From Trebonia sp963811335 (GTDB lineage: Bacteria; Actinomycetota; Actinomycetes; Streptosporangiales; Streptosporangiaceae), in the NCBI GenBank assembly GCA_963811335.1, contig CAWERB010000030.1:124001-188000 (forward strand): DNA of 64,000 bases. The letters are read 5' to 3'. The notes beneath the pieces were generated by a model. It saw nothing but the letters and a program-made list of their open reading frames with translations, was not told where the DNA came from and did not search any database. This document shows positions 21,310 to 30,299 of this stretch, piece after piece (position 1 is the stretch's first letter; each line of letters opens with the position of its first letter). A program made the position numbers and the translations under genes.

Positions 21310-22131
21310 CTAGAGGGGCGGGCGGCGGGACAGGTGGGTGGTGCCCCGCAGGGTGACCAGGTGGCTGGCGGGCGGGGTCGGGACGCCCTCGCGGAGCATC
21401 CAGTGGTCCATGTAGACGCCCGCGGGTACCCAGTACTCGAGGCCCTCGACGCTGCGGCCGACTACCGCGCAGCCGTGACCGCGGCGGGCCCGGTCCGGAT
21501 GCTGCGACGGCACCCAGTACGCGCCCTCGGCGCGGTGCAGCACCGGCGTGAGATCCACCAGCTCGCCGCGCTCCAGGTACTCCCACAGCCGGCCGTCGTC
21601 GAGCGGGCCCACGGTGAACGGCGGCCAGCGGACGGGCTCGCTGCCCACCATGGCGAGCACGCGGATCTCCGGCACGCCTGGCCGCTCCGCCTGGTCATCC
21701 ATTTCCTCCCCGGCCCGCCCGCCCCGCCCGGGGCGCCCGCCGTGGCGTACCGTCAGCAGCGCCGTCACCTGCCGGTCGGTCACCCAGCCGAGCAGCGCGC
21801 CGTCACGCGGCACGGGCATGCCCTCGGTGATGATCCGGTGGCTGACGACGGGCACCGGCGTACCCGGCCTGATCTCGTGGCTCTCATCGTCGCCGGCCAG
21901 CCACGGCCGGAGCGTGAAGTGCTCGGCCGGGTGCTGGGCGAGCACGTAGAAGCCCGTATCGTCGAAGCCGCGGTGGCGTAGCACGATCGAGCCGCGCCAG
22001 CCGGCGGCATGGCGCGCCGAGGACGGGCCGGGATCGCCGGGACAGGACGGGTTCAGCGCCAGGGGGTAGGACCGGAACAGTCGCAGGCATGCGGCGAACG
22101 ACGCGGCCCCGGACAGGGCGTGAACGAACAC
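21310..22131 (-). CDS. Hypothetical protein
   Basis: This is a 273-residue protein of no family I recognise. It has three stretches that look folded: LRHRGFDDTGFYVLAQHPAEHFTL-like N-terminal, a central VSHRIITEGMPVPRDGALLGWV, and a C-terminal EYWVPAGVYMDHWMLREGV. A Gly/Arg-rich loop separates them. There is no signal peptide or membrane helix. GTG 22131 is preferred over the longer frame because GAGGAG lies eight bases upstream. It converges on the ABC operon with a 10-base gap. Confidence 0.55.
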   Translation of the reverse strand: MFVHALSGAASFAACLRLFRSYPLALNPSCPGDPGPSSARHAAGWRGSIVLRHRGFDDTGFYVLAQHPAEHFTLRPWLAGDDESHEIRPGTPVPVVSHRIITEGMPVPRDGALLGWVTDRQVTALLTVRHGGRPGRGGRAGEEMDDQAERPGVPEIRVLAMVGSEPVRWPPFTVGPLDDGRLWEYLERGELVDLTPVLHRAEGAYWVPSQHPDRARRGHGCAVVGRSVEGLEYWVPAGVYMDHWMLREGVPTPPASHLVTLRGTTHLSRRPPL

Positions 22132-22730
22132 AGGCTGCTCTCCTCGCGTTCCCCCGGGCCGCGCCCGCCGCATTCGGCGAGGTCTGAGGTCAGTAGCCGT
22201 TGATGACGTGACGCACGCAGGGCGCGCCATCCTATGCTGCTGCGAGTCACGCCAGCAGACATCGGTCAACTGACGCAAAATCGGTGCGGCATCAGCAATC
22301 AGGTGTTGCCCTAGCCTGCCCGCCGCGCCGCCGCCGGCCTAGGACCGCGCCGATCTGGGACTGTCTAGGGCGCATGCGGACCATACGTGCATACCGGGGC
22401 ACGTTCCGTGGCGGGCCGGGTGGATGAGCCTGCGCGCCGGCGGGTACGGGTGACGACCGCGCGGACCGCGGCCACGGTCCGCGCGGTCGCAGCGGCCGCT
22501 TCGGAAAGGCGAGTCGAACCAATGCAGGTGAAGCGGACGCGCCACTCGGGGTTCGTGACGGGCAACTCTACGGTGACCCCTGGGCGTGCCGCGCCCGCTG
22601 GTACCTGCTGCGAGGTTCCGTTGCCCATGCTGCCGCCGGGTGAGTGCGAAGACATCGGGCAGTTGACCGATGTCAACGCGGCCACGCGGGCGGCGGCGCG
22701 GCCGGGCGGTCGCGCACCCGGGCCAGTGCC
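22132..22730. other. 600-base stretch without a convincing gene
   Basis: Minus-strand codons 22629-22365 could encode a short protein (MGNGTSQQVPAGAARPG, then NPEWRVRFTCIGSTRL), but there is no clear ribosome-binding site and I know no homologue. Other frames are GC-driven shadows. No RNA gene or repeat is evident. Confidence 0.35.
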
Positions 22731-24119
22731 CTAGGCCGGCGGGGCCAGCCGGTAGACCGCGCCGGCCGCGTCGTCGCTGACGTACAGCGCGCCGTCCGGT
22801 CCTGGCACCGCGTCCACCGGGCGCCCCCAGAAGCTGCCGCCGGCGTTCTCGAAGCCGCTGGCCAGGGCGACCGCGGGCCGCAGCGTGCCCGTCGCGGCGT
22901 CCCAGGCCAGCCACAGCACCGCGGGCGGCTGCGGCGGCTGCCTGTTCCACGAGCCGTGCACCGCGAGCACGGCGCCGTCCGACCATGGCCCGGGGACCTT
23001 GCTGCCCTGAAGGAAGCTCAGGCCGAGCGGCGCGCTGTGCGCCGGCAGGCCGACCTCCACCGGCGGCAGGGAAGCGCAGTCAAGTGCGGCACCGGTCGGG
23101 TTGGTGACCGAGTTGGACACCAGCGGGATGTCGGCCAGTGACCGGCCAGGGCTGGGCGGCCGGTGACCCGGCCGGGTGACCGGGGTCCTGGTCCGGGTCG
23201 CAGTACGGCCAGCCCAGGTCGCGTCCCGCGGTGACCGGGACCACCTCATCCGGCGGGTGGTCGTTCACGTACGCCCGGATGACCTGACCGAACGCGTCGC
23301 TGTATCCCCCGTACGGCCCGTGGCCGGGTACGGGATGTTGTCCCGCTCGTTCACCGCCGTCCAGACCGTGCCGTCCGGCGCCAGCGCCAGGCCCTCGCCG
23401 TTGCGCACGCCCCGCTCCACCACCCGCAGGCCCGTCCCGTCGGGCCGCACCGCCATGATCACCGCGCGCTGCGGCGTCATCGTCCGGTCATCGGGGTCCG
23501 CGTTGGACGAACTGCCCACGTTGAAGTACACGGTCCCGTCCGCGTCGGCCGTCACGTCCTTGAGCCGGTGGACGTCGTCGCCGGCCTGGATCGAGGTCGG
23601 GCAGCCCCGCCGCGATCACCGTGCGGGCGCCGGCGGTCCCGCCCGGCCCCCACGCGTACTGGTCGATCTCGTCCGACTCCGCGACGTACAGCATTGCTTC
23701 CCGTCGGCCGAGGCGAACGCCAGGCCTTGGGAGTTGGTCAGCCCGGACAGTAGCGTGGTCACGGTCGCGGTGCCCGCCGCGTCCGGCCGTAGCTCCACGA
23801 CGCTGCCCCGGTTCGGCTGGCTGACCAGCAGGTCCCCTTCCGGTGTCCACGCCTCCATCCGCGCGTCGGGCACGCGCGCCCACACCCGGGCCGTCCAGCC
23901 GGCCGGCAGGACGAGCGTGCGCGGCACCGACAGCGCGCCGCCGCCTTCCCCCGCCGGCACGACCAGCGGCGTCGCCGCCGACGACGGCGCGGGCGGTACG
24001 GGAGAAGCGGGCAGCGGGCCGCCTGGCTGGCCCGCGGCCGCGGAGCAGGCGCTAACCGCGGCGACGGCCGCCGCGGCGGCGAGCGGCAGCAGCGGGAAAC
24101 GGCGGAACGGCGCGATCAT
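22731..24119 (-). pseudogene. PQQ-dependent sugar dehydrogenase-like lipoprotein, broken by at least four frame changes
   Basis: The N-terminus (24119) is a lipoprotein signal ending VSAC. Segments of a sorbosone/glucose dehydrogenase beta-propeller follow in order: LSGLTNSQGLAFASADGK, LYVAESDEIDQYAWG, TVYFNVGSSSNADPDDR, NGEGLALAPDGTVWTAVNERD, and the family hallmark HGSWNR near the C-terminus. The frame changes near 23,695, 23,600, 23,290 and 23,165. The order and spacing are intact, so the original was a ~460-residue secreted enzyme oxidising sugars. With this many shifts it is either a real pseudogene or a poorly resolved stretch. Confidence 0.7.
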
Positions 24120-24354
24120 GACTCACCATCCGGATCCTGGCGCCTGCCCGGCCGCGCGCCGGGGTCCGCGCCGCGACGACCTCGCGAGGCTGAACCGTGC
24201 ATCCCGGGCGACGAGCACCCATCATCCAGAACGGGAGGATGTGTTACCTGGTTCACCCGGGATTCCCGGTACGGCGGAGGTACCGGGAGGGAGCGCTCGT
24301 CGCCGGCGGGCCGCGCCGCCGCCCGCGTCCACCCCGCCGTCGCCCTGCGCACCG

Positions 24355-24451
24355 GTTTACCGTAAACATCTCACGGCCGGTAAAGAAAAGACGTTCCGAA
24401 CGTCTTTTCTTTACATCCGGTAAAAAGTTTACCTGATTCGTAAAAATTTAC
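24355..24451 (+). repeat. AT-rich multi-palindrome element, copy A
   Basis: The core is a perfect hairpin, GTAAAGAAAAGACGTTC (24380-24396), one base, then its reverse complement (24398-24414). Three smaller GTAAA/TTTAC palindromes flank it: GTTTACCGTAAAC (24355-24367), GTAAAAAGTTTAC (24420-24432) and GTAAAAATTTAC (24440-24451). The element is far more AT-rich than its surroundings. It sits between divergently transcribed genes, so it is not a terminator. A diverged copy lies at 41668-41757 in the opposite orientation. Confidence 0.8.
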
Positions 24452-24548
24452 TAGTACCTCCATGGCCGCGAGGGTATAGGGCCGCGCGCTTCCTGACGCT
24501 GGGGATCCGCCCGCTGGTAAGCGTCGCTACCGCTCGACGCTCCGGCAC

Positions 24549-25142
24549 ATGCAGGCCAAGCAGACTCGCATGGCGGTCATCGTGGCGGCAGGTCGTGTCT
24601 TCTCGCAGCGGGGCTGGGTTGCGACGAGCATGCGTGACGTCGCCCATGAGGCGGGTGTTTCGGTGGAAACGCTCTACGCCAGTTTCGAGTCGAAGGCCGG
24701 GCTGCTCAAGGTCGTGCTGGATGTGGCCGTCGTCGGTGACGACGAGCCGGTGCCGTTCGCGGCCCGGGCCGAGGCGGAGGCGATGGGCGCCGGCTTGACC
24801 CTGCAGGCTCGGGCACGCAGCGCCGCCCAGGTCGTGACGGCGATCAACACGCGCATCTACCGCCTGGACCAAGCGCTGCGCCAGGGCGCTGCGGTCGAGG
24901 CGATCCTGGCCGAGCGTCTCGCGGCGAGCGAGGCGAACCGTCGTGCCAACCTCGCCGCCGGAGCCACCCTAGGAGCCCGGCGGACGGTGACCGAGGTTGA
25001 GGTCGACGAGATCGCAGCCCTGAGCAGCTCGGCCGTCTACGACCTGCTGGTCCGCTCCTCCGGCTGGACCAACTCCGCTTACGAGACGTGGCTGGCCGGG
25101 CGGTTCATCGAGGTTATCCAGCGAAGCCCCCAGACCGACTAA
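24549..25142 (+). CDS. TetR-family transcriptional regulator
   Basis: This is a 197-residue protein. The N-terminal helix-turn-helix is clear: RMAVIVAAGRVFSQRGWVA, then MRDVAHEAGVSVETLYASFE. The C-terminal ligand domain is Ala-rich and does not indicate an effector. ATG 24549 is the first usable start; the frame is open back to a stop about 100 bases upstream (KRRYRSTLRH precedes the Met), so a non-standard earlier start is possible. It lies 30 bases upstream of the hemerythrin/SRPBCC gene and is probably in one operon with it. Confidence 0.88.
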   Translation: MQAKQTRMAVIVAAGRVFSQRGWVATSMRDVAHEAGVSVETLYASFESKAGLLKVVLDVAVVGDDEPVPFAARAEAEAMGAGLTLQARARSAAQVVTAINTRIYRLDQALRQGAAVEAILAERLAASEANRRANLAAGATLGARRTVTEVEVDEIAALSSSAVYDLLVRSSGWTNSAYETWLAGRFIEVIQRSPQTD

Positions 25143-25172
25143 GCCCCAGACCATCGAAGAAGGAGTCCCTCG

Positions 25173-26401
25173 ATGAAAACTCAAAGCGACCGGCCGGCCG
25201 ATACCCGCATGATGGGCATCGTCCACGCCGCGCTGCGCCGCGACCTGTCGCGAGCCACGGCTGGGCTGGCATCGACGCCTCCCCCACCCGGCCGCAGCGG
25301 GCGGCAATCGCCGCCCACGTCCAGTGGCTAATGGACTTCCTGCACGCTCACCATGCCGGCGAAGACCAGGGCTTGTGGCCACTGGTAAGGGCACACAACC
25401 CCGCCGCCGGTGACCTGCTCGACCAGATGGACGCCGACCACGCAAGGATCGGCCCGCAGATCGAACAGGTCCAGAACGCGGCCGCCGCGTACGGCACCGA
25501 CGCCTCCCCCGCCGTCCGGCTGGAACTGACCGCCGCGATCGAACTGCTCCGATCAGTGCTGGACCCGCACCTGCGCCGGGAAGAAGACGAGATGATGCCG
25601 ATCGTCTCGCGCAGCATCACGGACGCCCAGTGGGATGCATTCAACAACACGACCTACATGAAGTCGAAATCGAAGAAGGAACTCGGCCAAGAGGGCCACT
25701 GGCTCATCGACAATCTGGACCCCGAGGGCTATAACGTCGTCGTGCACACCGTGCCCGCGTTGCCGCGCTTCTTCCTGATACATGCCTTCGCCAGGCCATA
25801 TCGGCAGAACTGCGCCACCAGATGGGGACCGGACGTCCAGGTCAAGCCAATCCGCCAGCAGCTTCCCGCCACCGGAAAAGCAGACTCCGATCTGCTCACC
25901 GGCCACTACCGCCGGCGCGGGCAGGTCAGCCGCTACATCAATGCCGCACCACAGGAGCTGTATGACCTCGTGGCCGACGTGACCCGCGTCGGCGAACGCA
26001 GCCCTGAGTGTCACAGAGCTCGATGGCTGCCAGGTCCGCCGCCAGGTACCGTGGGGGCGCGTTTTCGCGGGTACAACAAGAAAGGGCTGATCCGATGGTC
26101 GAGGGTGTGCGAAGTCAGCACCGCTGACCCAGGACACGCGTTCGCCTACCGCACCATCCCCGAACGGGTCGACCTCAGCCGTCGTGACTCGACGACCTGG
26201 ACGTACACGTTCACCCCGGAGGCCACTGGGAGTAGGGTCACGCACTCCTACGACGTGACGCTCCCGCCACTGCGAGCGTTCATCACCTTGTACCGGCGAA
26301 TCATGCCGCAGCACTCCGACATGCGACCGGCGATGACGGGCAACCTCACCGCCCTCAAACAAATCGCGGAACACGAGACTGACCCGGTGTTGCGGGCTTG
26401 A
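25173..26401 (+). CDS. Hemerythrin-like domain fused to SRPBCC (polyketide cyclase-type) domain, frame break in a C5 run
   Basis: The N-terminal half is a four-helix hemerythrin-type domain. Candidate di-iron ligands are the His in IVHAALRRDL, then WLMDFLHAHHAGEDQGLWP, MDADHARIG and LDPHLRREEDEMMP. The C-terminal half (YINAAPQELYDLVADV, GYNKKGLIRWSRVCEV, DSTTWTYTFTPE) is an SRPBCC hydrophobic-ligand pocket. The start at ATG 25173 (MKTQSDRPADTRMMG) has AAGGAG upstream but is in a different frame from the rest; a length change in CCCCC at 25281-25285 joins them. The chain may sense oxygen, NO or iron and bind a lipophilic ligand. Function is inferred only. Confidence 0.8.
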
Positions 26402-26696
26402 CCCGCCTCACGGGTAGCCGCCGTGGCGATGCACCGGAGTTCACAGGTCGTTCCCGGGGTACGAGAGGCCGAATGACTCGTTGGCCAGCGGGAAATCGGG
26501 GCTGTCAGCACGGCGGTGCCGGCGAACCGGTCGCGGACCACGCTGTGGTCCAGTGCCGGCGGTTTGACGCCGGGCCGCTGCCGGTGCTCGTGGCCGCCGA
26601 GGGACTGTCCGTGGAGCTGTGACGGGACCACGGTGAGGGCGGACAGGTGACGGCGGACCGGTGGCGGCCGCCGCGGCAGGACAGCCCGGGCCCCCC

Positions 26697-27908
26697 TCAG
26701 TCCCCGATCAGCGTAGGCAGCAGGTCGCGGCCTGAGCCCTCGGTCAGCTGCCCGCCGGACAGGCCGGCCAGGAAGCGGGCGATGTCGGTGGCCGCACGGG
26801 GGCGGCCCACCCGCACCGACGCCTCGCGCATCGCGGCGAGCGCGCCGGGATCGCGGCGCAGCCGGCCGATCTCCGCGGCGAGCTGCCGGGGCCGCGGCGC
26901 GAAGACCCCGGCCCCGGCGCCGGTGACGTACTCCGCGTTGCCCTTCTCCTGGCCAGGCACGTAGGACGTGAGCACGAGCGGCGCACCGCAGCAGGTCGCC
27001 TCGGCGATGGTGCCCGGGCCCGCCTTGCCGACCACCAGGTCGGCGCAGCGCAGCCAGTCTGGCATGTTGCCGACGAACCCGTGCGCGGACAGCCGCCCGT
27101 CGCCGGACCGGCCGGCCAGCCGGGAGACCCGGCGCTTGAGCCAGCGGTTACGCCCGCAGATGACCGCGACGTCCACGTCGTCCACCTGCCGGAGGATCGC
27201 GGCGGCGCGGCGGCGGAGGCCGCCTGAGCCCTCAGCGCCGCCGGTCAGCACGACGAGGAAGTCGCCCTGGACGCCGAGCTCTCGCTTGAGCTCCTTCCGC
27301 TCGGCCTCGCCGAGCGGCGGCTCGCAGAACTCGGCGGCGACCGGCAGGCCGAGCGGCACGTAGCGGTCGGGCTCGGAGCCGCCCTTGGCGCAGCGGGCGG
27401 CCATCTCCTCGGACGGCACGACCACCCGGTCCACGAGGGCGTCCCGCCAGGACAGGTGCGCGGTGATCAGGTCGGTGATGACGGTGATCACCGGGGGCAG
27501 CACGCCGCCCGTGTCGCGCGCGCGGACCGCGGGATCGGCGGTCATCGGGTGGAAGGCGACGATGAGCGCGGGCCGGTAGGCCTCGGCGGCCCGGGCGACG
27601 CCGCCGTACACCGGGGCCATGATCGTGCGCCGCACCGCGGCGAGCACCCGCGGCGAGTCGCTCGCCCGCCAGAACAGCCACCACAGCCAGGGGGTCAGCC
27701 GGATGCACGGGCCGTAGAGCCCGGCGAACCAGCGCAGCAGGCGGGGCACGTCGGGGCCGCGCAGCGGGTCACAGATAACCGTGGCGAACCGGCCGGGCAA
27801 CACCCTTTCCAGAGCCTGCGCTACCGCGGCGGCGGCGCTGCGGTGACCCCCGCCGGTATCGCCGATGAGGAAGAGCAATGGCAGGGGCGGCTGTTCAGGG
27901 GTGGGCAT
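26697..27908 (-). CDS. MGDG-synthase-like glycosyltransferase (GT28 type)
   Basis: This 403-residue protein starts with LLFLIGDTGGGHRSAAAAVAQAL, the N-terminal motif of processive diacylglycerol glycosyltransferases and plant MGDG synthases. The C-terminal donor site reads VGNMPDWLRCADLVVGKAGPGTIAEA, followed by the GQEKGN loop typical of GT28. It probably adds a sugar to a lipid acceptor at the membrane surface. Its start lies 14 bases inside the end of the upstream glycosyltransferase gene, so the two are translationally coupled and likely act in one glycolipid pathway. Confidence 0.87.
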   Translation of the reverse strand: MPTPEQPPLPLLFLIGDTGGGHRSAAAAVAQALERVLPGRFATVICDPLRGPDVPRLLRWFAGLYGPCIRLTPWLWWLFWRASDSPRVLAAVRRTIMAPVYGGVARAAEAYRPALIVAFHPMTADPAVRARDTGGVLPPVITVITDLITAHLSWRDALVDRVVVPSEEMAARCAKGGSEPDRYVPLGLPVAAEFCEPPLGEAERKELKRELGVQGDFLVVLTGGAEGSGGLRRRAAAILRQVDDVDVAVICGRNRWLKRRVSRLAGRSGDGRLSAHGFVGNMPDWLRCADLVVGKAGPGTIAEATCCGAPLVLTSYVPGQEKGNAEYVTGAGAGVFAPRPRQLAAEIGRLRRDPGALAAMREASVRVGRPRAATDIARFLAGLSGGQLTEGSGRDLLPTLIGD

Positions 27909-29226
27909 CGCTCACCTTCACGTGTTCTGCTGTCCCGCGGCGCGCGAGCGCCCGGTAGATGGATTCCCACCGGGCGAGCAGGCGATGCCGGTCATGATCG
28001 CCGATGATGCGCGCCGACGCCATCGCCATCCGCGACCGCAGTCCTGGGTCGCGGCAGAGCAGGCCGAGGCAGTCGGCGACCTCGCCGGCCCGGCCCGGCC
28101 TGGCGAGGAAGCCGTTCTCGCCAGCGTGCACGAGCTCGGCGAGCGCGCCCGCGTCGACCGCGACGACCGGCAGCCCGCTCGCCATCGCCGCCATGGTGGC
28201 CAGCGATTGCAGCTCAGCCTGCGACGCGATCGCGAACACGTCCGCGATCCGGTACAGCCCGGGCAGGTCGTCATCGGGCACGAAGCCGAGGAAGCGCACC
28301 CGGTCCGCCACCCCGTGATGGCGGGCGAGCGAGCGCAGCCGCGCGTCGTCCGGGCCCGTCCCCGCCAGGGCCAGCACCGGGACGTCCGGCCCGTCCCGGC
28401 CGGCCTGCGCGGCGAGCCTGGAGATCGCCGCGATGAGCACGTCCGCCCGTTTCTCCCGGCTGAGCCTGCCGACCGACAAGATGACCGGCCCGCCCGCGGG
28501 CAGCGCGTACCGCGAGCGCAGCGCCTCGTCGCCGGCCCCCGGCGAGAAGCGGCCCAGGTCGACGCCGTTGGACACGGCCCGCGACGGTACCCGCAGCCCG
28601 CGCGAGCGCAGCAGCCGCAGCGCCGTCACGGTGGGCGCCGTGACGTAGTCGCAGCGGTTCGCGAACCCGGTGACGAAGCCGTAGAAGGCGGACTCCCGCG
28701 CGCGCGCCGCGAGGCGGCCCCCGGTGCCCGCCGGGGCGTGCGCCAGCCCGGGCCAGACGTTGAGCGGCAGGTAGTGGTTGGTGTAGATCACCGGGACGCC
28801 GCGGCGCCGCGCCGCCGCCCGGGCGGCGAGCCCCAGCGTCAGCGGCGAGTGCAGGTGCAGCACGTCGGGCGCGAACGCGGCGATCGCCCGGTCGGCCGCC
28901 GCGGGCGGCAGCAGCCCGAGCCGCTGACCCTCGTACCAGGGCCACGGCAGCGAGCCGCGGTAGTCCACGGCCATCGGGCAGGCCGACCTGGCCGCCCGGC
29001 CACCGTGCCCGCTAGTGCTGTGCCCGCTGGTGCTGTGCCCGCTGGTGCTGTGCCCGCTAGTGCTGTGCAGGCTGGTACTGGGCGCGACCACCGCGACGGC
29101 GTGCCCGCGCTCACCCAGGCCCTTCGCGAGCTCTCCGGTCACCGTTGGAACGCCGCCCACCATCGGCTCGTACTGGTCGGTCACGATCATGACGCGCAGC
29201 TCAGCGGCCCGCGCTCCCGTGCTCAA
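27895..29226 (-). CDS. Glycosyltransferase family 4 protein
   Basis: The 443-residue protein has the GT-B fold. The N-terminal acceptor motif is TDQYEPMVGGVPTVTGELAKGL. The donor half has ILSVGRLSREKRADVLI, and SQAELQSLATMAAMASGLPVVA contains the E-x7-E-like retaining motif. Its closest known relatives include phosphatidyl-myo-inositol and diacylglycerol sugar transferases (DHLHLHSP-type core appears as DVLHLHSPLTLG). A His/Ser/Thr-Gly repeat is inserted after residue ~50. It is the first gene of a coupled pair with the GT28-type enzyme. Confidence 0.87.
   Translation of the reverse strand: MSTGARAAELRVMIVTDQYEPMVGGVPTVTGELAKGLGERGHAVAVVAPSTSLHSTSGHSTSGHSTSGHSTSGHGGRAARSACPMAVDYRGSLPWPWYEGQRLGLLPPAAADRAIAAFAPDVLHLHSPLTLGLAARAAARRRGVPVIYTNHYLPLNVWPGLAHAPAGTGGRLAARARESAFYGFVTGFANRCDYVTAPTVTALRLLRSRGLRVPSRAVSNGVDLGRFSPGAGDEALRSRYALPAGGPVILSVGRLSREKRADVLIAAISRLAAQAGRDGPDVPVLALAGTGPDDARLRSLARHHGVADRVRFLGFVPDDDLPGLYRIADVFAIASQAELQSLATMAAMASGLPVVAVDAGALAELVHAGENGFLARPGRAGEVADCLGLLCRDPGLRSRMAMASARIIGDHDRHRLLARWESIYRALARRGTAEHVKVSDAHP
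29011..29070 (-). repeat. Four 15-bp repeats in the GT4 gene
   Basis: Units near GCTAGTGCTGTGCCC (29011, 29026, 29041, 29056) encode STSGH repeats in a surface loop after the first beta strand and helix of the acceptor domain. The middle units are identical, suggesting recent expansion. Confidence 0.75.
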
Positions 29227-29447
29227 CGCCGGTTCCCGCGGGCATGGCCGTCAGCGGGCCGATGGCCGACGCCCATCACGATGCCATCCCGGTCCATGAT
29301 GCCAGCGTTGAGGTAGTAACGGTAGTTGTCATCGCCCGGAAGGATCGTGCATCAGATCGACGTGCCGGTGAACAGACGGCCAATGCCCGGCCGCCACACG
29401 GTGACGTTCCCTCCCGTGTCGTTCCAGGCCCACGAAAAAGGCCTCGG

Positions 29448-30068
29448 TCACAGCAGCCGTAGCCAGCTGTCGTGCAGTGGCCAGGTGGCGCGCAGCGTCC
29501 CGCCGACCGGAAGCGCCGCCCAGTCGCGGTAGAGCCTGCGTATCCCCGCCGCCGCCACCCTGACCTGCTCGTCGTCGAGCCTGGCGGCAAGTTCAGCAGC
29601 GGCGGAACTAGCGCGGCGCAGCCGGTCCCGCACCCCGTCGGGGGTGTCGGGCCCGTCGCCCCAGCGGTTGAGCACGGCGTTGACGGCGGCCTTCGCCACC
29701 GCGTGCGCGGGCCGGGTCCTGGCGGCGAGGTCATCGAAAGGGCCCGTGTTTCCTGAAGGCACCGTGTTTCCTGAAGGCACCGTGGTGACCAGCCTGATCC
29801 GCCCGTTCCCCCGCGTCACCGCCCGGCTCGCGGGCTCGAAGCCGCCCGCGGCGAGCGTGGCCCACAACCCGTCGTCCAGGCAGAAGACCGACTCGACGAC
29901 TAGGTGCGGCAGGTCATGGATGACATGGACCGCCGCGCGGTGCGCGGTTCCGTCCGGGAACGACAGCCAGGTCCGGTCGCCGGACGGCGTCTCACCCTTC
30001 ACGATCGCGACATCCGCCACCACGCTGAACGCCGGCGCCTCCGTCACGAAATGACACGATAGCGTCAC
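29448..30068 (-). CDS. Hypothetical protein
   Basis: This is a 206-residue protein with no family recognised. The N-terminal half looks like a beta-rich fold (VADVAIVKGETPSGDRTWLSF, AVHVIHDLPHLVVESVFCL), and the C-terminal half is helical (LRRASSAAAELAARLDD, GIRRLYRDWAALPVGG). A tandem 18-bp duplication at 29748-29783 encodes VPSGNTVPSGNT between the halves. There is no signal or membrane segment. GTG 30068 is used; the GTG about seven codons later is also possible. Confidence 0.6.
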   Translation of the reverse strand: MTLSCHFVTEAPAFSVVADVAIVKGETPSGDRTWLSFPDGTAHRAAVHVIHDLPHLVVESVFCLDDGLWATLAAGGFEPASRAVTRGNGRIRLVTTVPSGNTVPSGNTGPFDDLAARTRPAHAVAKAAVNAVLNRWGDGPDTPDGVRDRLRRASSAAAELAARLDDEQVRVAAAGIRRLYRDWAALPVGGTLRATWPLHDSWLRLL

Positions 30069-30125
30069 TGCCGCCGGGAAGCAGGGATTTTCGCGGGCGT
30101 GTCGCGCTGCTCGTATCTCGGTTTC

Positions 30126-30178
30126 TGGTCAGCGCCGAGAGTTAGGCATCGCATAGGTGTCTAACTCTCGGCGCTGAC
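30126..30178. terminator. Perfect 19-bp inverted repeat
   Basis: GGTCAGCGCCGAGAGTTAG (30126-30144) and its exact complement (30160-30178) flank a 15-base loop. It lies about 120 bases after the ABC-permease stop and 58 bases before the hypothetical gene on the same strand. A terminator for the PadR-ABC operon is the simplest reading. It has no T-run, and half of the arm recurs at 30197-30206. Confidence 0.45.
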
Positions 30179-30299
30179 CGCCCGGGCCGGAATATTGGCG
30201 CTGACCGGGTCCGAGCGGCGCGCTTCTTGCTGTTATCCGGAGGAGGTGATTGGAGGGAGGGATCTGGGGGAGTGATCTATTCGAGGGGAGGAGGTGAAT

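Noticed and set aside
26398..26622. 74-residue plus-strand open frame after the hemerythrin gene
   Set aside because: It has no motif, no ribosome-binding site and Arg/Gly-rich composition. The 296-base gap is left as non-coding.
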